Assembly: GCA_028712075.1 (NCBI GenBank)
Contig: JAQTQX010000015.1
Coordinates: 45,210-107,626, forward strand
Direction: 5' to 3'
DNA: 62,417 bases
DNA from: Desulfuromonadaceae bacterium
Lineage (GTDB): Bacteria; Desulfobacterota; Desulfuromonadia; Geobacterales; Pseudopelobacteraceae
Of the stretch, positions 1 to 9,614 are shown piece by piece (position 1 is the stretch's first letter; every line of letters begins with the position of its first letter). Both the position numbers and the translations under genes were made by a program. The notes under the pieces are model-generated. The model was given only the letters and a program-made list of their open reading frames with translations. It searched no databases and was not told the origin of the DNA.

Positions 1-2003
1 TGCGCTATGAAGATCGCCGACATCTGACGCAGATCTCGTCACTTGCTCCCGGTCAGGGCGCTGTTTTTTTCGGTACGGTTCATACAGCTGACATGACCAA
101 GACTAAAGGGGGGCGCACTGTTTTTGAAGTACAAATCAGTGATGAAAGCGGCGTAATTGCGTGCAAGTGGTTTCACGCTAATCCTGCCTGGATGAAACGA
201 ACCTGGAAAATCGGGCGCACCGGTGTCTTCAGCGGCGAGGTCAGTCAGTTTGGCTATCAGCGTGAAATTCACCATCCGGATGTCGAATGGCTGCCGGATG
301 GGGCAGCATTGCAGACAATACTGGATGCCGATCCGGCGAATTTCGGGCGAATCGTCCCGGTGTATCCGTTGACAGAGGGACTTCATCAGAAAACGATGCG
401 CAGGGTCATGCGCGATGTTGTTGAAACGTTCTTACCAAATATTCAGAGTGTTCTGCCAGCTGAACTCTACCCTGAAAATTTACCCCCTCTGCGCGATGCT
501 CTTGGCCTGGTACATGCGCCACCTTCTGAAATGGAACTTGCCGCCTTGAATGCCGGAACAACCTCAGCACATCAGGCCTTGGCGTTTGATGAATTTTTTT
601 TCTGGGAACTGGGGCTGGCGCGCAAGAAGCGCGGAACGCTGCTTGAAACGGGGATACCTTATCAGGTGACGCACCGCTATACCAAGGAACTGGCAAAGCT
701 TCTTCCCTTTGAGCTGACGTCTGCACAACGGAGAGTGCTATCCGAAATCAAAAACGACATGATGGCATCTCATCCAATGCATCGCCTGGTTCAGGGTGAT
801 GTCGGAAGCGGTAAAACCATTGTCGCGCTGATGGCCGCCCTGATTGCCGTTGAGAATGGCTATCAGGTTGCCATTATGGCACCAACAGAAATTCTGGCAG
901 AGCAGCACTGGCATACCATGCACCGTTGGTGTGCGCTGATGGGCCTGGAAGTGACGTTGATTACTGCGGCACTCAAAGGGAAATCGCGCAGCGAAACACT
1001 TAGCCGGGTGGCAGATGGTACGGTCCATATCGTGATAGGTACCCACGCGGTTATTCAGGATAAAGTACACTTTGCAAAACTTGGCCTGGGCGTGATTGAT
1101 GAGCAGCACCGGTTTGGTGTTCTGCAGCGAGGCATCCTGAAAAAAAAGGGGAGTAATCCTGACATACTGGTGATGACCGCAACGCCTATTCCGCGTACCC
1201 TGGCCATGACTCTGTTTGGTGATCTTGACCTGTCAGTGATCGATGAAATGCCCCCGGGTAGAATACCGGTAGAGACGAAACTGTTTTTTGAGTCACGTCG
1301 TACTCAACTCTATGATATGATCCGCGCGGAAGTCCGATGCAAGCGGCAAGTCTTTGTTATTTATCCATTGGTGGATGAATCGGAAAAAGTTGATCTGAAG
1401 GCAGCCAGTCAGATGGCAGAACATCTGCAGACAGATATTTTTCCCGGCTTGCGAGTTGGTTTGCTGCATGGCAGATTAAGCCCTGCTGAAAAAGAGGCTG
1501 TCATGGCCTCCTTTATGGCACGGGAGTTCGATATTCTGGTTTCAACAACAGTCATAGAAGTTGGCATCGATGTTCCGAATGCGACTCTCATGGTAATTGA
1601 ACATGCCGAGCGATTCGGTCTTTCGCAGCTGCATCAGCTACGGGGCAGGGTAGGGCGTGGAACGGAAAAATCGTACTGCATCCTTATGTCTGGCGGAAAA
1701 TTATCTGAAGATGGTGAAAAACGGTTGCGGGTTATGGAGTCAACGTCCGATGGCTTTCTAATTGCGGAAGCCGATCTTGAAATCAGGGGCCCGGGCGATT
1801 TTCTTGGCACACGCCAGGCGGGAATGCCTGATTTTCGGGTCGCCAGTATACTTCGGGATGGGTCCCTGCTTGAAAAAGCCCGCCAGGGCGCTTTTGAGCT
1901 GCTGGAACGAGATCCTGGACTGGCTGAACCGCACCATGCGTTTTTGCAGGCTGAACTGGTACGGCGCTGGGGAAAGCGGTTGGAGCTTGCAACAATTGGA
2001 TAG
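1..2003 (+). CDS. recG: ATP-dependent DNA helicase RecG (5' end outside window)
   Basis: RecG is a superfamily 2 helicase that reverses stalled replication forks and migrates Holliday junctions. The frame is open from base 3 to the stop at 2001-2003, giving about 666 visible codons; E. coli RecG has 693, so only the N-terminus is missing. Visible marks are the OB-like wedge region near the start, the Walker A loop GDVGSGKT (around base 796), the RecG-specific DEQHRFG box (around 1100), TATPIPRTLA, and the C-terminal helicase motif QLRGRVGRG. An internal ATG at base 93 would give an N-terminally truncated protein; the preceding codons (RYEDRRHL, then GTVHTAD) continue the domain, so it is not the start. 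Eight bases separate it from ribF, suggesting one transcript. Confidence 0.95.
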   Translation, partial: RYEDRRHLTQISSLAPGQGAVFFGTVHTADMTKTKGGRTVFEVQISDESGVIACKWFHANPAWMKRTWKIGRTGVFSGEVSQFGYQREIHHPDVEWLPDGAALQTILDADPANFGRIVPVYPLTEGLHQKTMRRVMRDVVETFLPNIQSVLPAELYPENLPPLRDALGLVHAPPSEMELAALNAGTTSAHQALAFDEFFFWELGLARKKRGTLLETGIPYQVTHRYTKELAKLLPFELTSAQRRVLSEIKNDMMASHPMHRLVQGDVGSGKTIVALMAALIAVENGYQVAIMAPTEILAEQHWHTMHRWCALMGLEVTLITAALKGKSRSETLSRVADGTVHIVIGTHAVIQDKVHFAKLGLGVIDEQHRFGVLQRGILKKKGSNPDILVMTATPIPRTLAMTLFGDLDLSVIDEMPPGRIPVETKLFFESRRTQLYDMIRAEVRCKRQVFVIYPLVDESEKVDLKAASQMAEHLQTDIFPGLRVGLLHGRLSPAEKEAVMASFMAREFDILVSTTVIEVGIDVPNATLMVIEHAERFGLSQLHQLRGRVGRGTEKSYCILMSGGKLSEDGEKRLRVMESTSDGFLIAEADLEIRGPGDFLGTRQAGMPDFRVASILRDGSLLEKARQGAFELLERDPGLAEPHHAFLQAELVRRWGKRLELATIG

Positions 2004-2011
2004 GGATAGCG

Positions 2012-2980
2012 ATGCGGATTGTTACCGGTAATACTGTTTACGAAAAAGTTCTTGCCGCCTCCGTAGTCACCATAGGTAATTTTGATGGTGTCCACCGGGG
2101 CCATGCTGAAATTTTTACACATCTTAAACGGAAAAGCAGCGAGTACGGTATCCCCTCCGCTGTCGTCACATTTGAGCCGCATCCTTTAAAAATTCTTGCA
2201 CCTGAATCTGCACCTGCGCTGATTACCACATTTGACCAAAAGACCGCCCTTATTGAGGATTATGGCGTTGATTTTCTGGTTGTGGTACCTTTTTCCATGG
2301 GCTTTTCCAAGGTATCAGCAAACGAGTTCGTTCAGAATGTCCTCTGTACCCCTCTTGGCATGCGTCATATTATTATCGGCCACGACTATGCGTTCGGCAG
2401 AAATCGTGAAGGTAATTTTAGTACTTTGGAGAGTCTAGGCGGACGATTCGGCTTTACTCTTGAAGATCTTCCTCCAATAGGTACGGAAGGCGTCGTTTTC
2501 AGCAGCAGTCTGGTGAGGGGGGCTCTTGCTGTGGGTGATGTTGAAACCTCTGCACGTATTCTTGGCCGATATTACAGTATGTCCGGAACGGTCGTTCGCG
2601 GTCGGGAAATCGGACAAACTCTTGGATTTCCGACGGCGAACATTCTACCGCACAACGAACTGATTCCTTTGGATGGTGTGTATGCTGTCATGGTCGAAGT
2701 AAACGGTCAACTCGTCAAAGGTGCCTGCAATATTGGCAGCAACCCCACTGTTGGTGGAAAAGAGCGCTCGATCGAAGTCTTCCTGCTCGATTTTTCAGGT
2801 TGTTTATATGATCACGTTATTTCGATCAACTTTGTGCAACGACTTCGGGCAGAACGGAAATTTCCTGATTTTGAGTCATTGAAAACTGCCATAGACCAGG
2901 ATGTAACAACGGCACGTTTCATTCTGGAAAACAGTAACAGAACGTTGTTAAAACATGTGGGTTGCCAGGATCTTTTGTGA
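2012..2980 (+). CDS. ribF: Bifunctional riboflavin kinase / FAD synthetase
   Basis: Converts riboflavin to FMN and FMN to FAD in the cytoplasm. The 322-residue length matches the family (E. coli 313). The N-terminal FAD synthetase half shows the nucleotidyltransferase motif GNFDGVHRGH, the segment GHDYAFGRNREGN and the SSSLVRGAL motif. The C-terminal flavokinase half begins with GRYYSMSGTVVRG and has the GFPTAN signature. The ATG lies eight bases after recG. The gene ends in a four-base GTGA overlap with the next gene, so translation is probably coupled. Confidence 0.96.
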   Translation: MRIVTGNTVYEKVLAASVVTIGNFDGVHRGHAEIFTHLKRKSSEYGIPSAVVTFEPHPLKILAPESAPALITTFDQKTALIEDYGVDFLVVVPFSMGFSKVSANEFVQNVLCTPLGMRHIIIGHDYAFGRNREGNFSTLESLGGRFGFTLEDLPPIGTEGVVFSSSLVRGALAVGDVETSARILGRYYSMSGTVVRGREIGQTLGFPTANILPHNELIPLDGVYAVMVEVNGQLVKGACNIGSNPTVGGKERSIEVFLLDFSGCLYDHVISINFVQRLRAERKFPDFESLKTAIDQDVTTARFILENSNRTLLKHVGCQDLL

Positions 2981-3987
2981 AATCAAAATTGGATTTAAAA
3001 TTCTGGCTTGGCGTTGCTACCAGTCTTTTTTTTATGGCACTGCTGTTCAAAAAAATTGATTTCAGACAATTGGGCACTGCATTTCGTACGGCGGATTATC
3101 GTTATATCGTTCTGGCTGTCATGTTCACGTTTATCAGTTATCTGCTTCGCGCTGTGCGCTGGAGGTACTTATTGATTCAAGAGAAGGCGATGCCGATCTC
3201 TTCTCTCTATCCTGCCACGATAATAGGCTACATGGCGAATAATCTGCTGCCGGCTCGTTTGGGTGAGTTTGTGCGTGCCTATTCGCTTGCCCGCCGCGAA
3301 CAGCTGGAAGTGCCTGCGGTGTTTGCTTCGCTGGTAATTGACCGTCTTTGTGATGGATTTACCGTACTGGTGCTGTTGTTGATAACATTATTCACGCTCC
3401 GTTTGCCGACCGGGATTGAAGATGCGGCACAGGCACTCAAAGGTGGCGGAATTGTCATGTTTGTCATCTACAGCGGTGTGGTGCTGTTCCTTTTTTTTCT
3501 CAAACGACATACTATAAAAACCATCACTGCAATCGGGTGTCTGTTAAAGCCATTTCCCAAAAAGGTATCTGAAAAAGTAATTCCACTTCTCGGTTCATTT
3601 ATTAGCGGGATCAGGCTGTCGCCACAGAAAAAGCATATTTTTGCACTCATAATAACTTCTGCCGCAGTCTGGCTGTTTTGCGTGCTGCCGGTCAACATGA
3701 CACTGAAATCGTTTAACATACACCTGCCGGTGGCAGCATCGATGTTTATTTTAGTACTGCTGGTTTTTGCCGTTATGGTGCCGGCTTCTCCCGGTTTTAT
3801 CGGAACTTATCACTATGCCTGTTACAAGGGTCTTACTGTTTTTGGCGTCCCGGATACCACTTCTGTCAGTATCGCCCTCGTGATGCACGGCATCGGATTT
3901 TTTCCGGTTATTATTGCAGGGGTATACTATCTCTGGAAAAACAATATCTCTCTTGTTGAACTTCAACGTACAGAAAGCACACCATGA
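2977..3987 (+). CDS. Flippase-like / lysylphosphatidylglycerol synthase TM-domain protein
   Basis: An integral membrane protein of about 336 residues with seven or eight hydrophobic segments. It carries the family marks RAVRWRYLL near residue 50, then NNLLPARLGEF, and later PASPGFIGTYH. Relatives (UPF0104/YbhN, AglD-like) are annotated as flippase-like; the substrate is unknown. I chose the GTG at 2977, which overlaps the ribF stop as GTGA and has AGGA six bases upstream. A TTG at 2962 would add five residues but has no better ribosome site. The next gene overlaps by four bases (ATGA) and is a lipid-linked glycosyltransferase-type protein, so the pair may act in envelope glycan assembly (inference). 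Confidence 0.85.
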   Translation: MKSKLDLKFWLGVATSLFFMALLFKKIDFRQLGTAFRTADYRYIVLAVMFTFISYLLRAVRWRYLLIQEKAMPISSLYPATIIGYMANNLLPARLGEFVRAYSLARREQLEVPAVFASLVIDRLCDGFTVLVLLLITLFTLRLPTGIEDAAQALKGGGIVMFVIYSGVVLFLFFLKRHTIKTITAIGCLLKPFPKKVSEKVIPLLGSFISGIRLSPQKKHIFALIITSAAVWLFCVLPVNMTLKSFNIHLPVAASMFILVLLVFAVMVPASPGFIGTYHYACYKGLTVFGVPDTTSVSIALVMHGIGFFPVIIAGVYYLWKNNISLVELQRTESTP

Positions 3988-5843
3988 AGAATATATTCAA
4001 AATCGACGTTTGTCTGGTTCTCTCGTTTCTTATCCCCTTTGGCCTGTATCTGGTGACCTTGGCACCATCGGTAACCTTTTTTGACAGCGGTGAATTCCTG
4101 ACAGCGGCGGCCTCACTCGGATCAGCCCACTCCCCCGGTTATCCGTTGTTTCTTATGTACGCCAAACCGTTCAGCTGGCTTCCGGTTGGCAATATTGCCT
4201 TCCGGATCAACGTTGCCACGGCGGTTTCTTCGTCTCTGGCCTGCCTCATGGTATACATTCTGGCTACTACGTTGCTTGAAAAAGAAACTGTGCATGAGGA
4301 TGACAATTTTAACCTGAAAGCAGTAAAATTTGCCGGTCTGTCAGCAGCACTTACTTTCAGCGTGACACCGCGACTCTGGCTCCAGTCAAATCATGACAAG
4401 CCGTATCCATTGCTGGCGTTCATGACAACGGTTATTTTTTATCTTCTCCTGCGGTGGCGCGCAGCGTACATTCAAGGGAATGACCGTCCTTCCTATATTT
4501 ATGTCGGTACTTTTCTGGCGGGACTTGCCATGGCGGTGCATCAAACGATTGTTTTGCTGCTTCCGGCCTGGTTTTTGATGATACTGCTGGTTGATTGGCG
4601 TATTGTAACCACACGTGTTAAGGAACTACTGCTTGCGATACTGTTTGGTCTACTCGGTTTTATGGTGCATCTGTACCTGCCGCTGCGTGCGTTGAGTAAC
4701 CCGCTTCTTAACTGGGGTGATGCCAAAACGGTTGATCAATTCCTCTGGCATTTTCTCAGGAAAGGGTATCCGACCGAACCTCCCGTTCGAAGTATCTCGC
4801 TGGTGTGGGCTCAATTGTGCGCATTTAATGTACCTCGGGAATTCACCTGGCTTGGTGCCATGTTAACGATAATCGGTCTTGCATACCTCTGGAAAAAAAA
4901 CCGTACACTGTTATACGGCTATCTCGTCTCAGTCATTGTATTTCTGTTTGTTATAGCAGGATATCTTAATACCCCCTTCGAAACAATTTTTTTGACTGAA
5001 GAATTTTTTACTCCGCTGTATCTGCTTACCGCTGTCTTGATCGGCATTGGCCTCCATAGTCTTCTTGGCTATACAGTGCGCTCGGGACGGTTGCCGGATC
5101 ATATCGGGGCGCCGGTCTACGGATTTGTTATTGTTTTGTTTTTTTCTCTTCCTTCGGCATTATGTGCTGTCAACTATTATGAAAATGATCAGCATAACAA
5201 TTACATCGCCTTTGATTACGCGTCAAATTCTCTCCGTTCACTGCCGCAGAATGCCATCATGTTTACCTGGGGTGACAGTGGTGCCTTTCCGCTCTGGTAT
5301 CTGCAGGGGATCGAGCGGATGCGGGAAGATGTTGATTTGCCGCACACTCCCCATCTCGTTTTCAGCTGGTACCTTGATTCAATGCCACGTGTCTTCAAGA
5401 ACAGCAATTTGAGAAAGTTTGACATTACCTCCAGTGGTCCTGAGGCCGCACTGCATATTGCAGTGGCTGAGAATCTTGGACGGAGGCCGGTCTACGTTGA
5501 TTTTTCCACACGATATTCGGTTGAATTTGCTGAATATCTGCCGTTTCAACGGGGCATTGTGTATCGCATGAGGAAGGCAAATGAACCGTCCGGTGTGCCT
5601 GACAATTCTCTGTGGGATAATTACGCCAGTCGCGGCATATTTCAGAAACAGTCATTTCTCGATCTTGATACGGGGAAGGCCATTCTGATCTATGCAAACA
5701 GCTATCTGGAAGCGGGAGAATTTCTTGCGGGAATAAACAGACAACAGGAAGCGGCCCCGATGCTGAAAAAAGCTGAACAGATCTCGCCTGAAATTCGTGC
5801 TTCCGTTGAACAAGTGAGGATGCGCCATGGCATGGAACGCTAA
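3984..5843 (+). CDS. DUF2723 GT-C membrane glycosyltransferase-like protein
   Basis: A 619-residue multi-spanning protein. The N-terminus matches the DUF2723 family (related to TMEM260 protein O-mannosyltransferases): LAPSVTFFDSGEFLTAAASL followed by GSAHSPGYPLF. The acidic residues in the first periplasmic loop are what GT-C enzymes use for metal and sugar-phosphate binding. About ten hydrophobic segments cover the first 400 residues, followed by a soluble C-terminal domain of about 200. It starts within the stop codon of the upstream flippase-like gene. The probable role is transfer of a lipid-linked sugar outside the membrane; donor and acceptor cannot be read from sequence. Confidence 0.85.
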   Translation: MKNIFKIDVCLVLSFLIPFGLYLVTLAPSVTFFDSGEFLTAAASLGSAHSPGYPLFLMYAKPFSWLPVGNIAFRINVATAVSSSLACLMVYILATTLLEKETVHEDDNFNLKAVKFAGLSAALTFSVTPRLWLQSNHDKPYPLLAFMTTVIFYLLLRWRAAYIQGNDRPSYIYVGTFLAGLAMAVHQTIVLLLPAWFLMILLVDWRIVTTRVKELLLAILFGLLGFMVHLYLPLRALSNPLLNWGDAKTVDQFLWHFLRKGYPTEPPVRSISLVWAQLCAFNVPREFTWLGAMLTIIGLAYLWKKNRTLLYGYLVSVIVFLFVIAGYLNTPFETIFLTEEFFTPLYLLTAVLIGIGLHSLLGYTVRSGRLPDHIGAPVYGFVIVLFFSLPSALCAVNYYENDQHNNYIAFDYASNSLRSLPQNAIMFTWGDSGAFPLWYLQGIERMREDVDLPHTPHLVFSWYLDSMPRVFKNSNLRKFDITSSGPEAALHIAVAENLGRRPVYVDFSTRYSVEFAEYLPFQRGIVYRMRKANEPSGVPDNSLWDNYASRGIFQKQSFLDLDTGKAILIYANSYLEAGEFLAGINRQQEAAPMLKKAEQISPEIRASVEQVRMRHGMER

Positions 5844-6720
5844 GCAGTTGCCAGATATCCTGGGCAAAACGCAGGTAGTTGGCATTATTGGCAACCCTAT
5901 CCGGCACTCTCTTTCACCGGTTATGCAGAATGCTGCTTTTGCTGCCGGCAATCTGGATTATGTGTATGTACCCTTTGCAGTCAAACCGGAACATCTGCAG
6001 CAGGCGGTGGTTGGACTCAAGGCTTTGGGGGTGATCGGATATAATGTCACCATTCCGCACAAGACCTCTATTATCCCCTATCTCGATATTCTTGATGATA
6101 GTGCCGAACGTGCTGGTGCAGTCAATACCGTGCATCTGTCAGGAAGTGCTCTGATCGGCTATAATACTGATGGCGCTGGACTGGTTGATTCTCTTGCAGA
6201 GGATCTTGATTTTACTCCGGGGGACGATCAGATTCTGGTGGTGGGTGCGGGTGGTGCTGCCCGGGGGGCTATTGCGTCCCTGTGCCACTGTGGAGCTAAA
6301 AATATTGTGATATGTAATCGGTCTCAACATGCTGCAGAGACTATCATGGAAAATATTAACGTACTCTATCCAGATACGCGGATACAGGTGATCAGTTGCA
6401 ATCAGGTTACCAAAGAAATCGCCAGTCTCTCTTCTTTGCTGTTGAATACGACGTCACTCGGAATGGCTGGAGAGCAGATTGAGTTCATAAAACTTGGCGA
6501 TCTTCAAAAACATGCTAAAGTGTATGACATGGTGTACGGGACCCTGAACACACCGCTGGTGTCAGATGCGTTGGCGAGTGGTCTGAACGCTGTCAACGGA
6601 GCGGGGATGCTGGTCGCTCAGGGTGAACGTGCTTTCGAAATCTGGACGGGACAAAAACCGGTGAAAGGTACAATGAAACTGGCGTTAAACAGCCGCATGG
6701 CATCGTTACCTACGGCTTGA
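5827..6720 (+). CDS. aroE: Shikimate dehydrogenase (NADP+)
   Basis: Reduces 3-dehydroshikimate to shikimate in the aromatic amino-acid pathway. The 297-residue protein has the substrate-binding motif GNPIRHSLSPVMQN (residues about 20-33), NVTIPHK with the catalytic lysine, GAVNTVH, and the dinucleotide loop VVGAGGAARGA, with GAGMLVAQGERAF near the end. It overlaps the upstream DUF2723 gene by 17 bases, so translation is likely coupled. The start ATG is at 5827. The -35 element of the pilB promoter overlaps the stop codon. Confidence 0.95.
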   Translation: MAWNAKQLPDILGKTQVVGIIGNPIRHSLSPVMQNAAFAAGNLDYVYVPFAVKPEHLQQAVVGLKALGVIGYNVTIPHKTSIIPYLDILDDSAERAGAVNTVHLSGSALIGYNTDGAGLVDSLAEDLDFTPGDDQILVVGAGGAARGAIASLCHCGAKNIVICNRSQHAAETIMENINVLYPDTRIQVISCNQVTKEIASLSSLLLNTTSLGMAGEQIEFIKLGDLQKHAKVYDMVYGTLNTPLVSDALASGLNAVNGAGMLVAQGERAFEIWTGQKPVKGTMKLALNSRMASLPTA

Positions 6721-6745
6721 CAATAACCGGCATTATCCCTACTAT
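6717..6745 (+). promoter_or_regulatory. Sigma70-type promoter for pilBTCS
   Basis: TTGACA (6717-6722) is separated by exactly 17 bases from TACTAT (6740-6745), 30 bases before the pilB start codon. The -35 box overlaps the aroE stop. This would let the pilus genes be transcribed separately from the upstream housekeeping genes. Read directly from sequence; activity is inferred. Confidence 0.65.
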
Positions 6746-6774
6746 TGCGCAATTATAACGTACACGGAGCGATC

Positions 6775-8481
6775 ATGCAGTCAAACAGACTGGGAGAGAT
6801 TCTTGTAAAATATAATATGATCACCCGTGATCAGTTAAGTGATGCCTTGGAAGAGCAAAAGGTTTCCGGTAATCAGCTCCGACTCGGAACGGTGCTGATT
6901 CAGCAAAACCTGATTTCCGAAGAGCAGCTGACTTCTTTTCTGTCCAACCAGTACGGAGTGCCGGGCGTAGTCCTTTCAGATTATGAAATAGAACCTGCAG
7001 TAATAAAAATTATCCCTCCGGAAGTTGTTCAAAAATATCAATTACTGCCGGTTAACAGATCTGGTTCGACGCTTATTGTCGCAGTAAGCGATCCCTCGAA
7101 CCTTTTTGCTATTGAAGATATAAAATTTATGACCGGCTACAACATTGAAATGGTTGTGGCGTCAGAGCGCGACATTAAGACCTCGATCGATAAATACTAT
7201 GATCAATCTGCTTCACTTGCAGATGTCATGAGCGATCTTGATGTCGAGGATATGGAAATTGTTGGTGATGAAGAACAGGTTGATGTCGGGTCTCTTGAAC
7301 GGGCAACTGAGGATGCTCCAGTCGTCAAAATGGTTAATGCCATCCTGCAGGATGCCATCAGAAAAAAAGCCAGTGATATACATATAGAACCGTATGAAAA
7401 ACTTTTCAGAGTACGCTTTCGAATTGACGGGGTGCTTTATGAGATTATGAAGCCTCCACTAAAACTGAAAAATGCAATTACCTCTCGTATCAAGATCATG
7501 GCGGAACTCGACATTGCCGAGCGCCGACTGCCTCAGGACGGTCGCATCAAGATCAAGCTTGGCGGCGGCAAAGATATGGATTTCCGGGTATCTGTCCTCC
7601 CAACTCTTTTTGGCGAGAAAATTGTCATGCGTCTGCTTGACAAAGGTAATCTGCAAACAGACTTGACCAAGCTTGGCTACGAACCTGATGCTCTCGCACA
7701 TTTCATGCACGAAATTCACAAACCATTCGGAATGGTTCTTGTCACCGGTCCTACCGGTAGCGGTAAGACCGTTTCGCTCTATTCAGCCTTGTCGGAACTG
7801 AATAAAGTGTCAGAAAATATTTCAACAGCCGAGGATCCGGTTGAGTTTAACTTTGCCGGCATCAATCAGGTTCAGATGCATGAGGACATTGGTCTTAATT
7901 TTGCCGCTGCGTTGCGGTCATTTCTGCGACAAGATCCGGACATAATAATGATCGGAGAGATACGTGACTTTGAAACTGCAGAAATAGCCGTAAAGGCTGC
8001 TCTAACCGGGCATATGGTCCTTTCAACACTGCATACCAATGATGCGCCGGCAACCATCAACCGCTTGCTTAACATGGGGATTGAACCGTTTCTGGTCGCG
8101 TCAGCGGTAAATCTGATTACTGCCCAGCGTCTGGCCCGTCGCGTCTGCGGAGAGTGCAAACAGCAGGAAGATATTCCGGTACAGGCGCTTATTGACGCTG
8201 GTGTGCCGCCAGATGAAGCTCCTCTATATGTCTGCATGCGCGGTAAAGGGTGCCCTGTTTGTAATAACACCGGCTACAAGGGGCGTGTCGGCTTTTATCA
8301 GGTTATGCCGATGCGTGAAGAAATCAAGGAAATGATTTTAAATGGTGCCAATACTGCTGAGATTAAGCGGGAGTCCATGCGGGTCGGTATCAAAACGATG
8401 CGCCAGTCCGGTTTGACGAAACTTAAAGAGGGGGTCACCTCTTTTGAAGAAGTATTGAGAGTAACTGTTTCTGACGACTGA
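6775..8481 (+). CDS. pilB: Type IV pilus assembly ATPase PilB
   Basis: Hexameric cytoplasmic ATPase that powers pilus extension. The 568-residue product begins with an MshEN-type N-terminal domain (RLGEILVKYNMIT repeated as RLGTVLIQQNLIS), a fold that in relatives binds cyclic di-GMP. The ATPase core has Walker A GPTGSGKT (residues 325-332) and Walker B GEIRD (E395). A zinc tetracysteine follows (C458, C461, C493, C496), typical of PilB/GspE. I chose the ATG at 6775, preceded by CGGAG. A TTG at 6745 lies inside the promoter -10 box and is unlikely. First gene of pilBTCS. Confidence 0.95.
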   Translation: MQSNRLGEILVKYNMITRDQLSDALEEQKVSGNQLRLGTVLIQQNLISEEQLTSFLSNQYGVPGVVLSDYEIEPAVIKIIPPEVVQKYQLLPVNRSGSTLIVAVSDPSNLFAIEDIKFMTGYNIEMVVASERDIKTSIDKYYDQSASLADVMSDLDVEDMEIVGDEEQVDVGSLERATEDAPVVKMVNAILQDAIRKKASDIHIEPYEKLFRVRFRIDGVLYEIMKPPLKLKNAITSRIKIMAELDIAERRLPQDGRIKIKLGGGKDMDFRVSVLPTLFGEKIVMRLLDKGNLQTDLTKLGYEPDALAHFMHEIHKPFGMVLVTGPTGSGKTVSLYSALSELNKVSENISTAEDPVEFNFAGINQVQMHEDIGLNFAAALRSFLRQDPDIIMIGEIRDFETAEIAVKAALTGHMVLSTLHTNDAPATINRLLNMGIEPFLVASAVNLITAQRLARRVCGECKQQEDIPVQALIDAGVPPDEAPLYVCMRGKGCPVCNNTGYKGRVGFYQVMPMREEIKEMILNGANTAEIKRESMRVGIKTMRQSGLTKLKEGVTSFEEVLRVTVSDD

Positions 8482-8495
8482 TCCGGGGGGGTATA

Positions 8496-9593
8496 ATGCT
8501 TAATCTTCACCAACTGTTGAAAACTCTTGTCGAGTCAAATGGATCGGATCTTCACATTACTACAAATTCGCCACCTCAAATGCGTGTGGACGGTTCACTG
8601 ATACCGATGGATTTTCCACCAATGAACCAGGTGGAAACGAAACAGCTTTGTTACAGTGTCTTGACCGATGCCCAAAAGCATAAGTTTGAGGAGGAAAACG
8701 AACTTGACCTGTCGTTTGGTGTAAAGGGACTCTCACGCTTCAGAGGGAATATGTTTATCCAGCGCGGGGCCGTTGCAGGTGTTTTCAGGGTTATTCCGTA
8801 TAAAATCCTGACATTCGAAGAATTAGCCCTGCCTCCAATAGTACCGGAACTTGCAGCGAGACCGCGCGGCCTTATTCTTGTTACCGGTCCCACCGGAAGC
8901 GGCAAGTCAACTACTCTGGCATCCATAGTAGATTACATTAACATGAACAGGCGTGAGCATATTGTTACAATTGAGGACCCGATTGAATATCTCCATCCCC
9001 ACAAAGGGTGTCTTGTTAATCAGAGAGAAGTAGGAGCAGACACCAAAGGTTTCAAAAACGCTCTGAAGTACGTGCTACGGCAAGATCCTGATGTTGTTCT
9101 GGTTGGCGAGCTTCGAGATCTTGAAACTATTGAGGCAGCCCTCACATTAGCTGAAACCGGCCACCTTTGCCTTGCGACACTGCATACCAACTCATGTGCT
9201 CAAACTATTAACAGAATCGTTGACGTATTTCCCCCCTATCAGCAGACTCAGATACGGGCACAGCTCTCGTTTGTTCTTGAGGGGATCATGTCGCAAACGC
9301 TTATCCCGCGCATGGGAATGAAGGGACGTGCGCTGGCACTCGAAATTATGGTGCCGAATGCCGCAATCAGAAACCTGATTCGTGAGGATAAAGTTCACCA
9401 GATATACTCACAAATGCAGATAGGACAGGATAAGTTTGGCATGCAGACCATGAATCAATCTCTTCTGTCGTTGTATCAAAGGCGTATGATTTCTCTTGAT
9501 GATGCACTCGGACGTTCACAGGATCCGGAAGAGCTGAAGCAAATGATGAGCAACCCTGCGGCAGGTATGCAGCGCCGTCCCCAGACGCACTGA
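8496..9593 (+). CDS. pilT: Twitching motility retraction ATPase PilT
   Basis: ATPase that depolymerises the pilus for retraction. The 365 residues match the family length. Walker A is GPTGSGKS (residues 131-138), the Asp/His-box region reads DPIEYLHPHKG, Walker B is VGELRD, and the PilT-specific AIRNLIRE motif lies at residues 290-297. It follows pilB by 14 bases behind a G-rich ribosome site, consistent with one operon with pilB, pilC and pilS. Confidence 0.95.
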   Translation: MLNLHQLLKTLVESNGSDLHITTNSPPQMRVDGSLIPMDFPPMNQVETKQLCYSVLTDAQKHKFEEENELDLSFGVKGLSRFRGNMFIQRGAVAGVFRVIPYKILTFEELALPPIVPELAARPRGLILVTGPTGSGKSTTLASIVDYINMNRREHIVTIEDPIEYLHPHKGCLVNQREVGADTKGFKNALKYVLRQDPDVVLVGELRDLETIEAALTLAETGHLCLATLHTNSCAQTINRIVDVFPPYQQTQIRAQLSFVLEGIMSQTLIPRMGMKGRALALEIMVPNAAIRNLIREDKVHQIYSQMQIGQDKFGMQTMNQSLLSLYQRRMISLDDALGRSQDPEELKQMMSNPAAGMQRRPQTH

Positions 9594-9614
9594 ATATGAG
9601 GGAGGAAAAGTATA